A DNA stretch of 64,000 nt, from NCBI RefSeq assembly GCF_032854445.1, contig NC_088304.1, forward strand, positions 3,598,001 through 3,662,000, given 5' to 3'. A program made the position numbers and the translations under genes. The stretch comes from Liolophura sinensis (Eukaryota > Mollusca > Polyplacophora > Chitonida > Chitonidae). This document shows positions 43,800 through 55,050 of the stretch, piece by piece; position 1 is the stretch's first letter; each line of letters starts with the position of its first letter. The notes beneath the pieces were generated by a model. It was not told the origin of the DNA. It did not search any database and was given only the letters and a program-made list of their open reading frames with translations.

Positions 43800-43895
43800 T
43801 TTTTTTCTTTCATCAATAAAACTGACCGCCGTCGTGTATAAGTTAAAGAAAAATTCTTGAGCACGACGTGAAAAAACAATTAGATAAATAAATAT
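43800..43895 (+). mobile_element. SINE 3' fragment
   Basis: AAACTGACCGCCGTCGTGTA, AATTCTTGAGCACGACGTGA and AACAATTAGATAAATAAAT follow the family end. Confidence 0.65.
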
Positions 43896-44599
43896 ATTAT
43901 ATAGATTTGAAGTTACTTCGCAAATTAAAACGTATACTTGAGAAAATATTACAAAAGTTCCGTCTTTGGCGTAAGTCGTCCACTTCGAACGGGGGTATAT
44001 GCCATTACAAATATACCCCCCACCTTCCTGCGTTAAGTTAGTGCTGGTGACAGCGATAACTCGTAAATATCAGGATTCGTTCGCATTTTCTACGTACATG
44101 GCTTGTACACGAATGTCTGTTTCACATTTTCAGTTGTAGTACATCGTCGAATTATACTTTATTTAATTATTTTATTATTGTTTCACGTTTTAGGAGAGGT
44201 AAAGGAGCGGAGGGGTGGGGGTGGTAGTGGGTGTTAAAAACCTCGATAGGGACCACTTGGTAGCTTTCGCATATGAAAACCTTGGACAAACCGTTAAATG
44301 GACGGTAAACTAGGTAATCAGCACTCTTCTGGGAATATCATTATACAAACTTTGACTGCTTTAGAGGCGTTTGCACAATTCCTTGTGAAATCGGAGATGC
44401 TTGTGCAGATCCACGGGCAATCAAAGCGAAACAATGCTGCCGGGGGTGTTGATGTCACAGTGTTAAACAATGGCCCCTTTGAACGAGGGGCAAACCCTTC
44501 TTTGTAGCCCTATAAATCCAGGTACAAAGGCCACTGGTTTGGGATCAATGATCATAGCCCACGTATACTTCAGAAAACAATCGCAATCAGCATTGGATT
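43896..44599. other. Intergenic, no gene recognised
   Basis: Unique sequence with a short purine-rich tract (AGGAGAGGTAAAGGAGCGGA, about 44193-44230). The 69-codon ORF at 44298 has no recognisable domain. Confidence 0.5.
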
Positions 44600-45250
44600 A
44601 TGATGCAGATTACAGGCTTTAGATCGGGCTGGACACAGGATATAGCCTTTGTGACGGAAAGGCAAGGTTTGTGCTTACTTTATTGTCTTTCCGTCGGTCG
44701 AGCTGGTGAAGGGGATCACTTGCTTGTAAGGTCCGTTTCGCTCCGTACTCAAAAGTATCCGGTTAAAAAGGGCCGACGGGTCTGGCGCTCTGTGGCCGTC
44801 CATAAATACCGGCTTGGGGTAGTTTGCACCCGGTCACTGGAGTGGTGTTCCTCGGCTTCTCGGGGGCCCATTCCCCGCCCCTGGATCTGTCTGCCGTCAT
44901 GCTTTGTCGGCTTCCTACAAGGTTTGGTTTGAGATATATCAGCAAATCACGCATATGCACGCCTTTTTAATTCCCCACCGTCGCCACTTTTGCCAGGTGG
45001 TAGTAGATCGATGACAGCCCTTAATCAAATCAGCCGTGATCGGTAACAAAACCACTTTTACCCCCCGACAACCACGGAGAGCTAGCGTGCACCAAAGACG
45101 TCCGTGTTCACGACTTATACGATACCGAGACAGACATGGCCCGGGGGTGGGGTGAACCATATACCATGTCAAATACCAGACGCCACCCTTAGGCGGGACA
45201 AAGCATACACTAAATATCCTAATCCGAGTAGATCGATTATCGAACACCTC
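44600..45250. promoter_or_regulatory. GC-balanced non-repetitive block, candidate regulatory element
   Basis: GC content is clearly above that of the flanks. Overlapping ORFs on both strands (110 and 102 codons) give Arg/Gly/Pro-rich peptides with no known domain, so coding is doubtful. Confidence 0.25.
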
Positions 45251-45894
45251 GGGTGATCAAAGAATCAATCAATCACCAATGTCTGTGGGGCGCCCCGAAC
45301 CATGAATTGCACTCATCGCCTTAGAGACAAGAACGAAAAAAGAACCAATACTATAGTAAAAAGGTAAAGAAAAGCAGAAGACTTCAAGTGTTTAGCTGAC
45401 AATGCCATGTGTTTAGTTTTGAAACACTGTGTAAATTGTTTGGTTGATCGATCAGGAAATGAAAACATGAAGTCAATCAGGGTCGGAATCAATTATTTTC
45501 ACTTTTTCACTATATTTCTCCCCACAAAAATCAAATCAAAACCAGCAAAAACTGTAGTGAAATGTATTCAAGAGATCTAGCAAATTTGAAGTCCATAGGC
45601 CACGAGAGCATCACGTGTCGTGTAGTAAGTTATTGTTGCATACAAATATGAAATCCTCAAAATTAACAACAATGCACATGATTGTGCAATAATTTAAATA
45701 TGTAGAAAGTTTCAGGTAAACAACTTCATGACTGGCGATAATGACATGGCTGAACAGCTTATCACGAGGATAAATGAATTTCAGCTCTTGCCAAACTTTT
45801 AATTATCCTACCGTATGTCTATACAAATCTAGAGCAAGTATCATAATTACTGCTGTGACAACAGATCCGGTATAACGCTATATCACCTGTTCGC

Positions 45895-46060
45895 CCTGGA
45901 AAAGTTTGTTGGGGATGGAGTCGATTGTTGGCATTTGGGTCCATGATCATTACGATCACGGGTTCAAATTCAGCTCCCGTTTGGCTGTAGCTTGATTGTT
46001 CCACCCGTAAACTTAACTAACTACCGTTCTATCTTGCAGTGACAAATAAATAAAAAAATA
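45895..46060 (+). mobile_element. Possible tRNA-derived SINE of another family
   Basis: GATCACGGGTTCAAATTCAG is B-box-like and the stretch ends in GACAAATAAATAAAAAAAT. The head is only partly recognisable. Confidence 0.4.
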
Positions 46061-46642
46061 CGGTAAGAGATCAATTTATGGACATCTGTGTACAATCTGA
46101 AGAAAGGCACGAGTCCAAGATTCTGCGGGTGTGTAAAACAGGGAACCTATTTATCAGTATCAGTATATATTTGTCATTATTTATTAGTCAACCGCATTAA
46201 TTATATGTCGGACGACAATGTATGTGTTCAGACGTGAAGGAAAATTGCTCGGTGGGCTGATCAACATAAATATATATATGCGACTCCAGTCGGATGAGAT
46301 AAAAGCATTCCAACTTTAATGAAAGAGAAAACTCAAAGTATCTTGTTCTCGTATATAGCCACTTTTGCCATCGCGAATAGAAATGTTGTCTGAGAAATGC
46401 TGTGCCAAGTCACCATCGTGCGTGGGATACCTGAGTTCATTCCCGCGTCCGGTCAATGCTGACACCGTAAAATTAACCAACTTGGTCCTTCTGCTGGTTG
46501 GTTTGGTGTCTCGTGTATCAGTTTCGTAGAATCTCGTTTGTCTCGCGTTACCAGCATGGCATTTGGCGTATAGTTTTGTAGGGAAATTGCCAAGACCTTC
46601 TGAATACAACAACAATATAATGATAAGGTCAATGAGTACCGA

Positions 46643-46728
46643 TTGGCAAGCATAATGCTGGCTACCATCATATAAGTGAAATATTCTTGAGAACGGCGTA
46701 AAACACCAATCAAATAAATAAATAAATC
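46643..46728 (+). mobile_element. 5'-truncated SINE
   Basis: CATAATGCTGGCTACCATCA through TATTCTTGAGAACGGCGTAA to ACACCAATCAAATAAATAAA. Only the 3' core remains. Confidence 0.88.
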
Positions 46729-48540
46729 CGACTGGCTTTCTCCTGTAAGAGAATTGAACAAAACTACTCTTCCATCAGACGAATGTTCTCAACGTGTCAT
46801 ACGCAAATAACAGGGAGACGCCTGAGCGCAAGTCAAGCGGCGTAGAGCCATTCAGAGTTTAGTGTGGTAAGTGTATGTTGTTGTTATGTGGAAGGTTTTG
46901 TCTGTTCCGATGGGTTGTTACAGGACTGCCCGAATCTTGAATACTTCTCTTGAACAGGTGGTAGAACATCTTGTCCAAACTTTCTGAAGCGCGGAAATCA
47001 CTGCACCTAAACAGGCTCCTAACCCGATTCCTGGCTTAAAACTTCTGCCGAAACATCGAACACACGAATGGCCAATTTGGGTAAGTACACAGCGAGAGTG
47101 ACGCGCTAAAACATTGAGCCATCGACGGCGAATATTAAACATGTATATGTATTTCGTAACAAACCTCATTCATGAGAGGAAATGTCATGGAGTTGGGGTG
47201 ACATGAAAACGACCTTCTTTATTATCTCATTGTTAATAAGGGTGGACCACGCCATAGTCTTTATTAAATTATACACATAAAGCTGATGTGAACTTCCGTC
47301 TTTGTGTCCCTCTCACGTCCCCGCCGTTAATTATATCGGACAGTCAGCAAAACAAAAAATTGCGCGTTTAAAGGAAAAGGCAACACATAGCATAACCCGA
47401 GTTATTTAGGAAGTAGGTTGCCTAAACAGACACATTATTTTTTTTTGTGACGTAATTATAAGAGTTGTAATATAATCTGGAATTCTTACGAGACCATAGG
47501 ATGGGCCATGTTAGAGGAACCGGAAACACCGATGTCGCGCCACTGGTATCCGACAAACACGTGTTTAAAAGGCAAAACAGGGCTTGGGTGACGTAAGCCG
47601 AAACAGCTGAGTCCTCGCGTTATAGAAATAATTGGCACCTAATTTGTTGAAATTTATTAACATGGCACCGTTTTCAGTTGCAATATCTCGGTTGTGCAAC
47701 ATCACAAAAATAGAAAGTTATGCGTTTTAAACTTAATATGCGATTCTTAATCGATGCATATTTACATTGGGTCTATTGTTGTCTTTTGTTTTAATTAGCG
47801 TAGTGTACTGTATGTATACACTTATGCATTGGGTTTCAACGCGGATAATAAATTGTAAACCAAACACTGCGAGGGATGACGTATCAAAAACCATATATGG
47901 ATTGTGCAACTTTTGTCTCCTAGTAAAAATAGACTTCTTTTAGACTTTCCTTTTGAAGATTATTGAAGCAGATTTTTCGGGCGTATTTTTTCTTTTTTTC
48001 TTTTATTTCATTTTTTTTATTTTGCGTTAGATCAAGTTTCTGTAGGCACAGTAACAATTTCGAAAGATTTTGTCTGTTTTCCTAAATAATACAGAATACA
48101 AATATTTCTTGGGAAACACATGCAAAGAATATTGGAATCGTGTCCTATTTCCGTTTACCAACCACCTGCAGTTAAACTGATACCGTGAATTGGTAATCGT
48201 CAGATCAATATATGATTCCATGACTTAGTTAAAAACAACACCAGTATACAGTGTTAGTCGCTTTATGTTACCTGCAATGGAAACCAAACTTGAATCATTG
48301 AAAACGAAGCACAAAAAAGACATGACTTTGTTACAAACAGCACAAGGATATCGTTAGTGGCTTCACGTTGCCTTCAATCGAATCCGAAGATATCATCGAA
48401 AAAGAGGCAGTGAAAGACAGTACCGGTACATCCCTGACAGGTGATCTAGCCGGATCTGGGGTGTTTAGCAGTTGAACGTCACTGTGTAACTGTTCATCGT
48501 CAACTGTTTAATGTTCGACTTAACGTTTGATTGTTAACCG
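46729..48540. other. Intergenic, no gene recognised
   Basis: Unique AT-rich sequence with a T-rich tract near 47985-48022. An 18-bp word (47553-47570) is shared with 8589-8606. Confidence 0.5.
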
Positions 48541-48544
48541 TTGT

Positions 48545-48870
48545 CGTTAACCCGTGAGCAAATAGGCCTTGTTTATCCGGGACCGATCCAAGTTGACATT
48601 TTTACCGTGTGAATAAAACAAAAGTCGGAAGCGGCACGGGCTGCCTGAACAGCGCTTGATAAGGCCTAATTTGTGGTAATTCTCGACGAAACAGACCCCA
48701 TTGGAGCAACCGGACGAAGAGACGACTGGGGAGGGGGTAAAAAAAGAGTAAAATTCCATCCACGACAGAAAAACCCGACACAAACACGTTCCTGTGGAAG
48801 TAACTGCGGCTTGTGGTAATTGCCCAGGAAAAGACAGCCATCAAGCATGGCGCCAACTAACAAACTTTTT
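48545..48870. promoter_or_regulatory. Candidate enhancer with duplicated TTGTGGTAATT sites
   Basis: Non-repetitive, GC-balanced block. TTGTGGTAATT occurs at 48671-48681 and 48811-48821, combining a RUNX-like TGTGGT core with a homeodomain TAATT core. Three overlapping - strand ORFs (78, 84 and 72 codons) are without recognisable domains. Confidence 0.35.
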
Positions 48871-50170
48871 GCATTGTTTTTCACGGACTTTTTCAGATTA
48901 CTTGCTCAAGGTTTTAAAGTAATGAAAACATTTATACAGGGATTAGGTTCTTTTTCAGTGTGGCCGATGGTTTAGTTTATAAACAGGGGTGCCTATAAAC
49001 GTACGATCCCTTGTCTGTGACATATACCATTTCCTATGCTTAATTACGTCAATTTTCTTGAACGGCACGCGTAATTCAACAATCGTGTCCGCAACCCTGG
49101 AATCGTGGCGGGGACTGGGACTATCTAAATACGGGCTAAATATCTAGAGGTCAAAGTCGGAATACGGATCGTCAGGAAAACCTGAACCTGCAAATATAAC
49201 GGACGAGGTGTACCTTACAGGGTCAATTAGGTTCAAAAGTATTAACCGAATCCAAGAGTAACATGGGAATATGAAGCGATAATGCCCCCACCCCGCCCAT
49301 CCCCACACCCTGCAAAGTTTTGCAGGAATAATAAATTCGGACTATTTTATAAGCTTTGTCACTTTGCAATACAGCACAAATGACCGAAATATAATGATGC
49401 CGCTTCCGCTACTCTTTGTGAAGTTAATATTCTTCAGTGTACTCAGATATTTCTTTTTTATTTTCATCTGGAACAAAATTTTTAAACACAAGAAGCTAAT
49501 GAGTTATGCTTGAATTGATCTGACTGATTAACTGAATCCTTCCTCAAAGCGAATCATTCGACTTAATTCCATGCAGCAAGCCATGCGACATACATAACAA
49601 ACTGATGAAGGGAATTGTTTATGAACGAACTAACCACACTAAAATGTATCAAACAGTTTGATAAAGCAGCTGAATTTTCTAAATTACAGGAACCATTTAA
49701 CAATTGATCAGTGATTCAACTGTCACATGCGGAAATACATTTTAAGCGAATTAATGTCACTGACAAATCAAATGGATCAAGTTTAAAACGAAGCAGTCAC
49801 TTTTATCACGTTTAATAATTTGATTTGGTAAATTGTTTTACAAGGTCATGAGGGAAATCCTGTTATTAAAAACAAATAAAGAAAATGTACTGCAATCTAG
49901 GTGTAGATATTTCGTTATCACTCCCCCAAACCGCAGAATGTTCCACGATAATGTACACCCGTAAATTTGGCGCCTTGTGGTTATGTGTCTGCTACCTGCT
50001 CTGTATATAATTGCCCTGAAGAATTTGTGATGACTACGAATTAATTAAGATCTACATACCATATGAGTTGACGTCGATTTAGAAACAATTCAACACATAG
50101 CACGGGTTCTGTTTAACCACATTCAATTTCATTCCTTAATTATACCACGTCAAATAATAATGAACTAATC
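48871..50170. other. Intergenic, nothing recognised
   Basis: AT-rich unique sequence without ORFs or clear repeats. Confidence 0.55.
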
Positions 50171-50175
50171 GATCA

Positions 50176-50529
50176 CACAGAAAAACACTCGTACTGAAAG
50201 CTAACACAACTTGTATTGTTCTCATACAACACAGAAATGTCTGTTACACGTGTTAAATAAATCTGAAGTGCACATGCATGTTTGTGTTACGAAAAATACT
50301 AAACCATAAACTTGTGTTGAACTAAAATGAGGTAATTTATGCAATGCAACAAAAACTTGTGTATTTTGCCACAAGTATTGTGTATAACATTCAACATATC
50401 TTGTGTTCAATTATTTTAAAACAAGACCTTGTGTTAATTCAATACAAAAATTGTTGTTAAAAATGACACAAGACTTTTGTCGGAAAGAACACAAGTTTGT
50501 GATCATATAACACAAGTGTTTTTTCTGTG
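50176..50529. mobile_element. ~354-bp foldback/MITE-like element
   Basis: Ends CACAGAAAAACACT (50176-50189) and AGTGTTTTTTCTGTG (50515-50529) are reverse complements apart from one extra T. The interior repeats short ACACAAG / CTTGTGTT words in both orientations about a dozen times, so it can fold extensively. No transposase. Target duplication not evident. Confidence 0.5.
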
Positions 50530-51099
50530 CGCATTCAATTTTCATACATTAACTGAAGTATAAAGAATCGTCGCAAAGTCGCACATTTAATATTTTACAA
50601 ATGACTGATTTTTCAGCTATATTTTTGGTTTGTTTTTAAAAAGTTCCATAGTCTCTCCATGCGCCAGGTTAACACCAACACTAACCTAACCATTTTCATG
50701 CAAATCAAACTTTGTTGAATACGGCATTATACAACGATTAAATGTTTCAAATTTACTTTATTATCAATATACTTTATCTCTTTAATTTAAAGTTACAATT
50801 TTGTTCATTGTGTTCCCAACAGCTCTGGATTTGAAACGCTATTAACATTATCTTTAAAACGCTATCTACATTTATAAGCGCTATCTGAATTTATTAACGC
50901 TATCTACCTTTTTAATATCGATACATTAAGCTTTAAGAAATAAACTTGTATTTTTTCTTGTACATTAACTTTTTGAATAGCTTATATGAAATGAATAATT
51001 TTCAAAAGCGACTGGTTTTCCGCTTTTCAACGGATAATAACTCCACCAAAATCTTAATTACAATAAAAAATATTATGTCTATTAGCTTTCTGATTGAAT

Positions 51100-51180
51100 T
51101 CAAGGGTCCTCGCTGTCGTATAGGTTGACCGATCGGCTAATCCGTGTAGCCGTAGGTTCGAATCCAGCTGTCGCTGTGAA
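51100..51180 (+). mobile_element. tRNA-like SINE head
   Basis: GGTCCTCGCTGTCGTATAGG then GTAGCCGTAGGTTCGAATCC gives a good B box (GGTTCGAATCC) with an A-box-like region upstream. A diverged body may continue to about 51390. Confidence 0.45.
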
Positions 51181-51399
51181 GTTAGACTGATGTTTTAAGT
51201 CAGGATCGTTGAGCTAGTACATCATTTAGGGCCTGGTTCACCCCAACACTCCGGTTTTCTGCACAAGTGAACCTGACTCCGGTCATTCGAGGGAACGACG
51301 TTGAACACAGGGTTCGACACGAATTAGATAAACACTCGCAATGCAGACACCTGAGCCAGGATAAATTTTGCGAAGAGTACTTGTACAAGTTAAGACCAT

Positions 51400-51530
51400 T
51401 GAAGCAACCTGTGGATGATCGTGGGCTTTCCCCGAGCTCCCACCATAATGCGGGCCACTGTCGTATATATGAAATGATCCTACGATGTAAAAACAATCAA
51501 ATAAATAAATAAATAAATAAATAAATAAAT
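51400..51530 (+). mobile_element. 5'-truncated SINE of the main family
   Basis: GAAGCAACCTGTGGATGATC, CTCCCACCATAATGCGGGCC and AACAATCAAATAAATAAATA with an extended (AAAT)n tail. Confidence 0.85.
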
Positions 51531-52680
51531 ATTTTATGTAGAAGTAGGCTATATCTTTGTGAGTTCACATCGTCTGTAACAATCGGTTTATCATTATGTT
51601 TTCTTGGTGACATGAAATGTTGCCGGTGAGGCAAAAAGCTATAATCTTTCATTTATTCAATACATTTATCAGAAGATTGTGTATTGAAGCCTGAATAAAG
51701 AAGACCCGCCCACCTCGTTTTAGCTCAGTCCCATCGCTCTCACGTCTGCATCAGGATATAGAGAGAACCAAGGAAAAGTCGCCGTTTTGTCAGTAAGAGT
51801 TTCCTTTCAATATTTGGGGTTTATTTGTGCCGAATTCGCCTTCAGATGTGAAGGCAGATTGTTGCATGAGATTGTCTGGACGTCATGACCCGTCCCGTCA
51901 GGTCTCTAAACCTTCAGGTTCACCCTTTTTGGCGCAGGGGCCTTTTCACAAGGTCACGTCGAGTTGATATGTACCAGGCGGCGTCTAATTCCTTTCATCA
52001 CGTACGGATTAGCATTAGTACACGGCTAATCTCCCTCACCGTGCAGGACCACCGATGTCAGTCACATGATGAGCGTGTCACATGATGACGGGCCCTTGTC
52101 ACCATCTGTGCGTGGCCAACACGTTACTATGGCTACTCTGCATTGAGATCGTCACAATATGGCTGGATTTTTGCCGAAGGTGGCGACATCCATAAGAAGT
52201 CATTCATTCGGATTTTGAAAATGTTTCAGTCGTTCCAGCTTGTCTTGAGAGACTTATTCTTTTTTGCTATTCACTCCAAGCAAAGATCGTTATTTTAACT
52301 CTGTAACGCCTTGGCTCTGTCATTTCCAGACAATGTTTAAATTGGGAATTAGTCTACTTTGATTGATTGAGAATAGATGCATTTATGAATTGATAATTCA
52401 TAGATCGATGGATTGATTCATATTGACTGACTGGTTCTTTGGCTGGCTGATTGGCCGAGTAGCTGTGTGACACACTGCTTCACTGACACACTTGAATAAC
52501 TGACACACTGACTGCCTTGGCCATCGACGTATTTATTGATCGACTTGTCCATTCAGTATTTTGTTTTTCATTCATTCATTTGTTTATAACTGAAAGCGGA
52601 AATGATGCAGATCATACGCAAAAGGTCAACAATGGTTTAGCCGCACATGTAGATGTTTTGAATGTTTAATCATCTGTTTA
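51531..52680. other. Intergenic with loose GATT-type repeats at 52360-52560
   Basis: TTGATTGATTGAG, GATGGATTGATTCATATTGA and GACACACTG words suggest an old tandem repeat. No gene recognised. Confidence 0.45.
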
Positions 52681-52689
52681 CGGAGAGAA

Positions 52690-53200
52690 CGCTGCCCAGT
52701 GCGGCTTCCAGGTAAATGTGACCTGCTGGGTGCAATCGTGCCTTGTGCTTTCGCTTTTTTTAATTCGTCCTTTTTTCACTGTCGGTTTGTATTCAAAGCG
52801 AAGCGAATAGAAGGTGTATCGCTCTGGACAGACAACACGTCTGACTGGATGAAAATACCGCCCCGTTTGGCCCGTGAGAAAGCGATTGGCGCCGGCAGTG
52901 TGTACACAGGACAAATACAGTATCGAAACGTTGAAGATACCTCGTTTTCATCAGCTGTCCGACATTGTTGACAGATCGCGAGAAGCTCGGGCGTTACAGT
53001 GTTTGTCGCCATGGCGATTCGCCGTGGAGTGGACGTGAAAGATACAGGAAGAAATGATCATGGACAAAAGGAACCGCTTGGTGGCTGCCTGTCGGTGTTA
53101 ATAGGCTTCAGCCGTGAGCTGGCGTTCCACCAATCAAATCACGAGAAACCGGAAGTACAAACAGTGGTGCTTTGCGCGTGACGGTGAAGTGTCTTAGAAC
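52690..53200. promoter_or_regulatory. GC-balanced non-repetitive block, candidate regulatory element or degraded exon
   Basis: Open frames on both strands (52699-52971 + and 52776-53012 -) overlap each other; neither peptide is recognised. GTTTGTCGCCATGGCGATTC at 53000 contains a CCATGG ATG in good context but only a 60-codon ORF. Confidence 0.25.
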
Positions 53201-53204
53201 TCCC

Positions 53205-54840
53205 ACAGGAAGCTTTGCGTCCGTATTTCCCGACCCTCAAGCATTCCCCGCTGTTCATGCCAAGGTTTTCTCTCACAGGCCAGTTTTTTCCCTTGCATTC
53301 ATGTTTTACGTGCGTCATGACTGCTATTATCCACCTTGCTTCTCATTCGTCCTATACCATGTTATAGAAAAATATGTAGCGGTTGCTTTTTATGATTTTT
53401 AAATGAATAACCTCTAGAAAAATAAGCTTAAGTAAAGGTATGAAATATGTAACATTTTACTGTGGATATAACATATACATTTATATTTTCATAACCGCAG
53501 AATACTTCAGTAGGCCTGTGTGAAACTGAAATATTGTACATTGTAATATAAACTAGCTACATAACCCTTCTCAGCAAGTAGATACGTGTTCCCCTATACG
53601 GGCATCACTGCCTATATTGGTAGGATGGATACTGCCGGCTATTCATCCACAAATGAATGCAAATATTATGTTTGTTATGGTTAATTACATATGATTAGTC
53701 TTTTTTTCTCACATAACATGAAGGCCCTTGTAAACACTTTCTAGTTATAATATTGATGCTTTAATCTTAATATTAGTCCACGTAAGCCTTTATTGTTACT
53801 AACATCAAAGTACACATATAAATATATACGACCACTTCAGACTTTCAAGCTTTGTTATGAAATAATCCACTGAAGTTACGATAAGAAAGCAAATTTTTTT
53901 ACGCAACAGATGTATTACGTATAGGAATAAAATATATGCATAGAGTTTTTGGATTAAATGCAAGATTATTCTTTCTCTTTTTCCTTTTTTTTTCTTTTTT
54001 TTTCGCAATTCCAGGTGCCTTGTGTGTACAATGAATATACTCTCTGCTGTACACATGAAAGGCATTATAGAACTCACATCCTCCATTCCAGTCACACGCT
54101 ACAACTGCCAACCACTCGGCTTTTGTTCAGACTAAATTAAATAGACCCCATGACATAAGCCACCATTGCTCCGGATTGTATTGTGATATGACGCTCTCAC
54201 TGGCATAAAGCGCACGACCCAACTCCAATGTTTTATTTAGCAGTTTCTCCCTAGGCCATCTTCTAATTATTATTACTTTTTTTTTGTTTAACGCGCAATT
54301 TGCTATCTGTCGATACATCGCTCACATTCTCTTTGGGCATTGTTCAATGCGGATAATCCAGAAAGTGTTTTAAAAGACATCGGGATTTTTTTTCAAGATA
54401 ACCTAATAGGATAATGCGAAACCCCATGCATGCACATGATACTCAGTTCTTCCCTATAAGTCACAGGCTGAAGAGACACATCACCGCAGAAATTTTAATT
54501 TAAGGATATAAGGTATGTAATCTACGTCTTAATTCAACAAGGGATTTATCTCAGTTTTGAATTGTTGTTTTTTTGTGCGGGTACAAATAATCAAGCTTTT
54601 GTGTTAAAAGCTTTAACATTGCATGTATTGTAATAGGAGACTCCTTGTTGTTGGGCTGGGACTGTGAGAATGTTCGCTCTTACGTTCTCGTCACTTTTCG
54701 CAAGGCCCGTGGTAGTCCAGGTCCTCGGCATTCACGTATATAGTAATTATGAAAATGATTTTGATTAAGTATTTTTAATTACTTACTACGACATTATAGA
54801 CAAGAGATCAAATGAAAGATATCGCATTTTAAACGGCGCC
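53205..54840. other. Intergenic, nothing recognised
   Basis: AT-rich with T-rich tracts near 53970-54004. No credible exon. Confidence 0.55.
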
Positions 54841-54844
54841 TCAA

Positions 54845-55050
54845 AGAACTAAAAATGTTTACACGTAAACGAAATCGTGTTGTGAGATGTTCATTTGCAT
54901 TAATTTCTCATTAGATCAGACAAATGCCGCCAGGGAAAATGTTTACAAGACTGACAACAGTTTTTTTGGTAATTGAAACTAGCCAGATATCAGCAACATT
55001 TCTAATCAGCAGCCCACGTATGTGAAATTAAAATGGAAATATTTTGTAGC
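54845..55050. promoter_or_regulatory. Candidate enhancer with POU octamer-like motif
   Basis: CATTTGCATTAATTTCTCAT contains ATTTGCAT (POU octamer-type) followed by TAAT cores, then GCCGCCAGGGAAAATG and CAGCAGCCCACGTATGTG in otherwise plain AT-rich DNA. Non-repetitive, no ORF. Confidence 0.3.
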
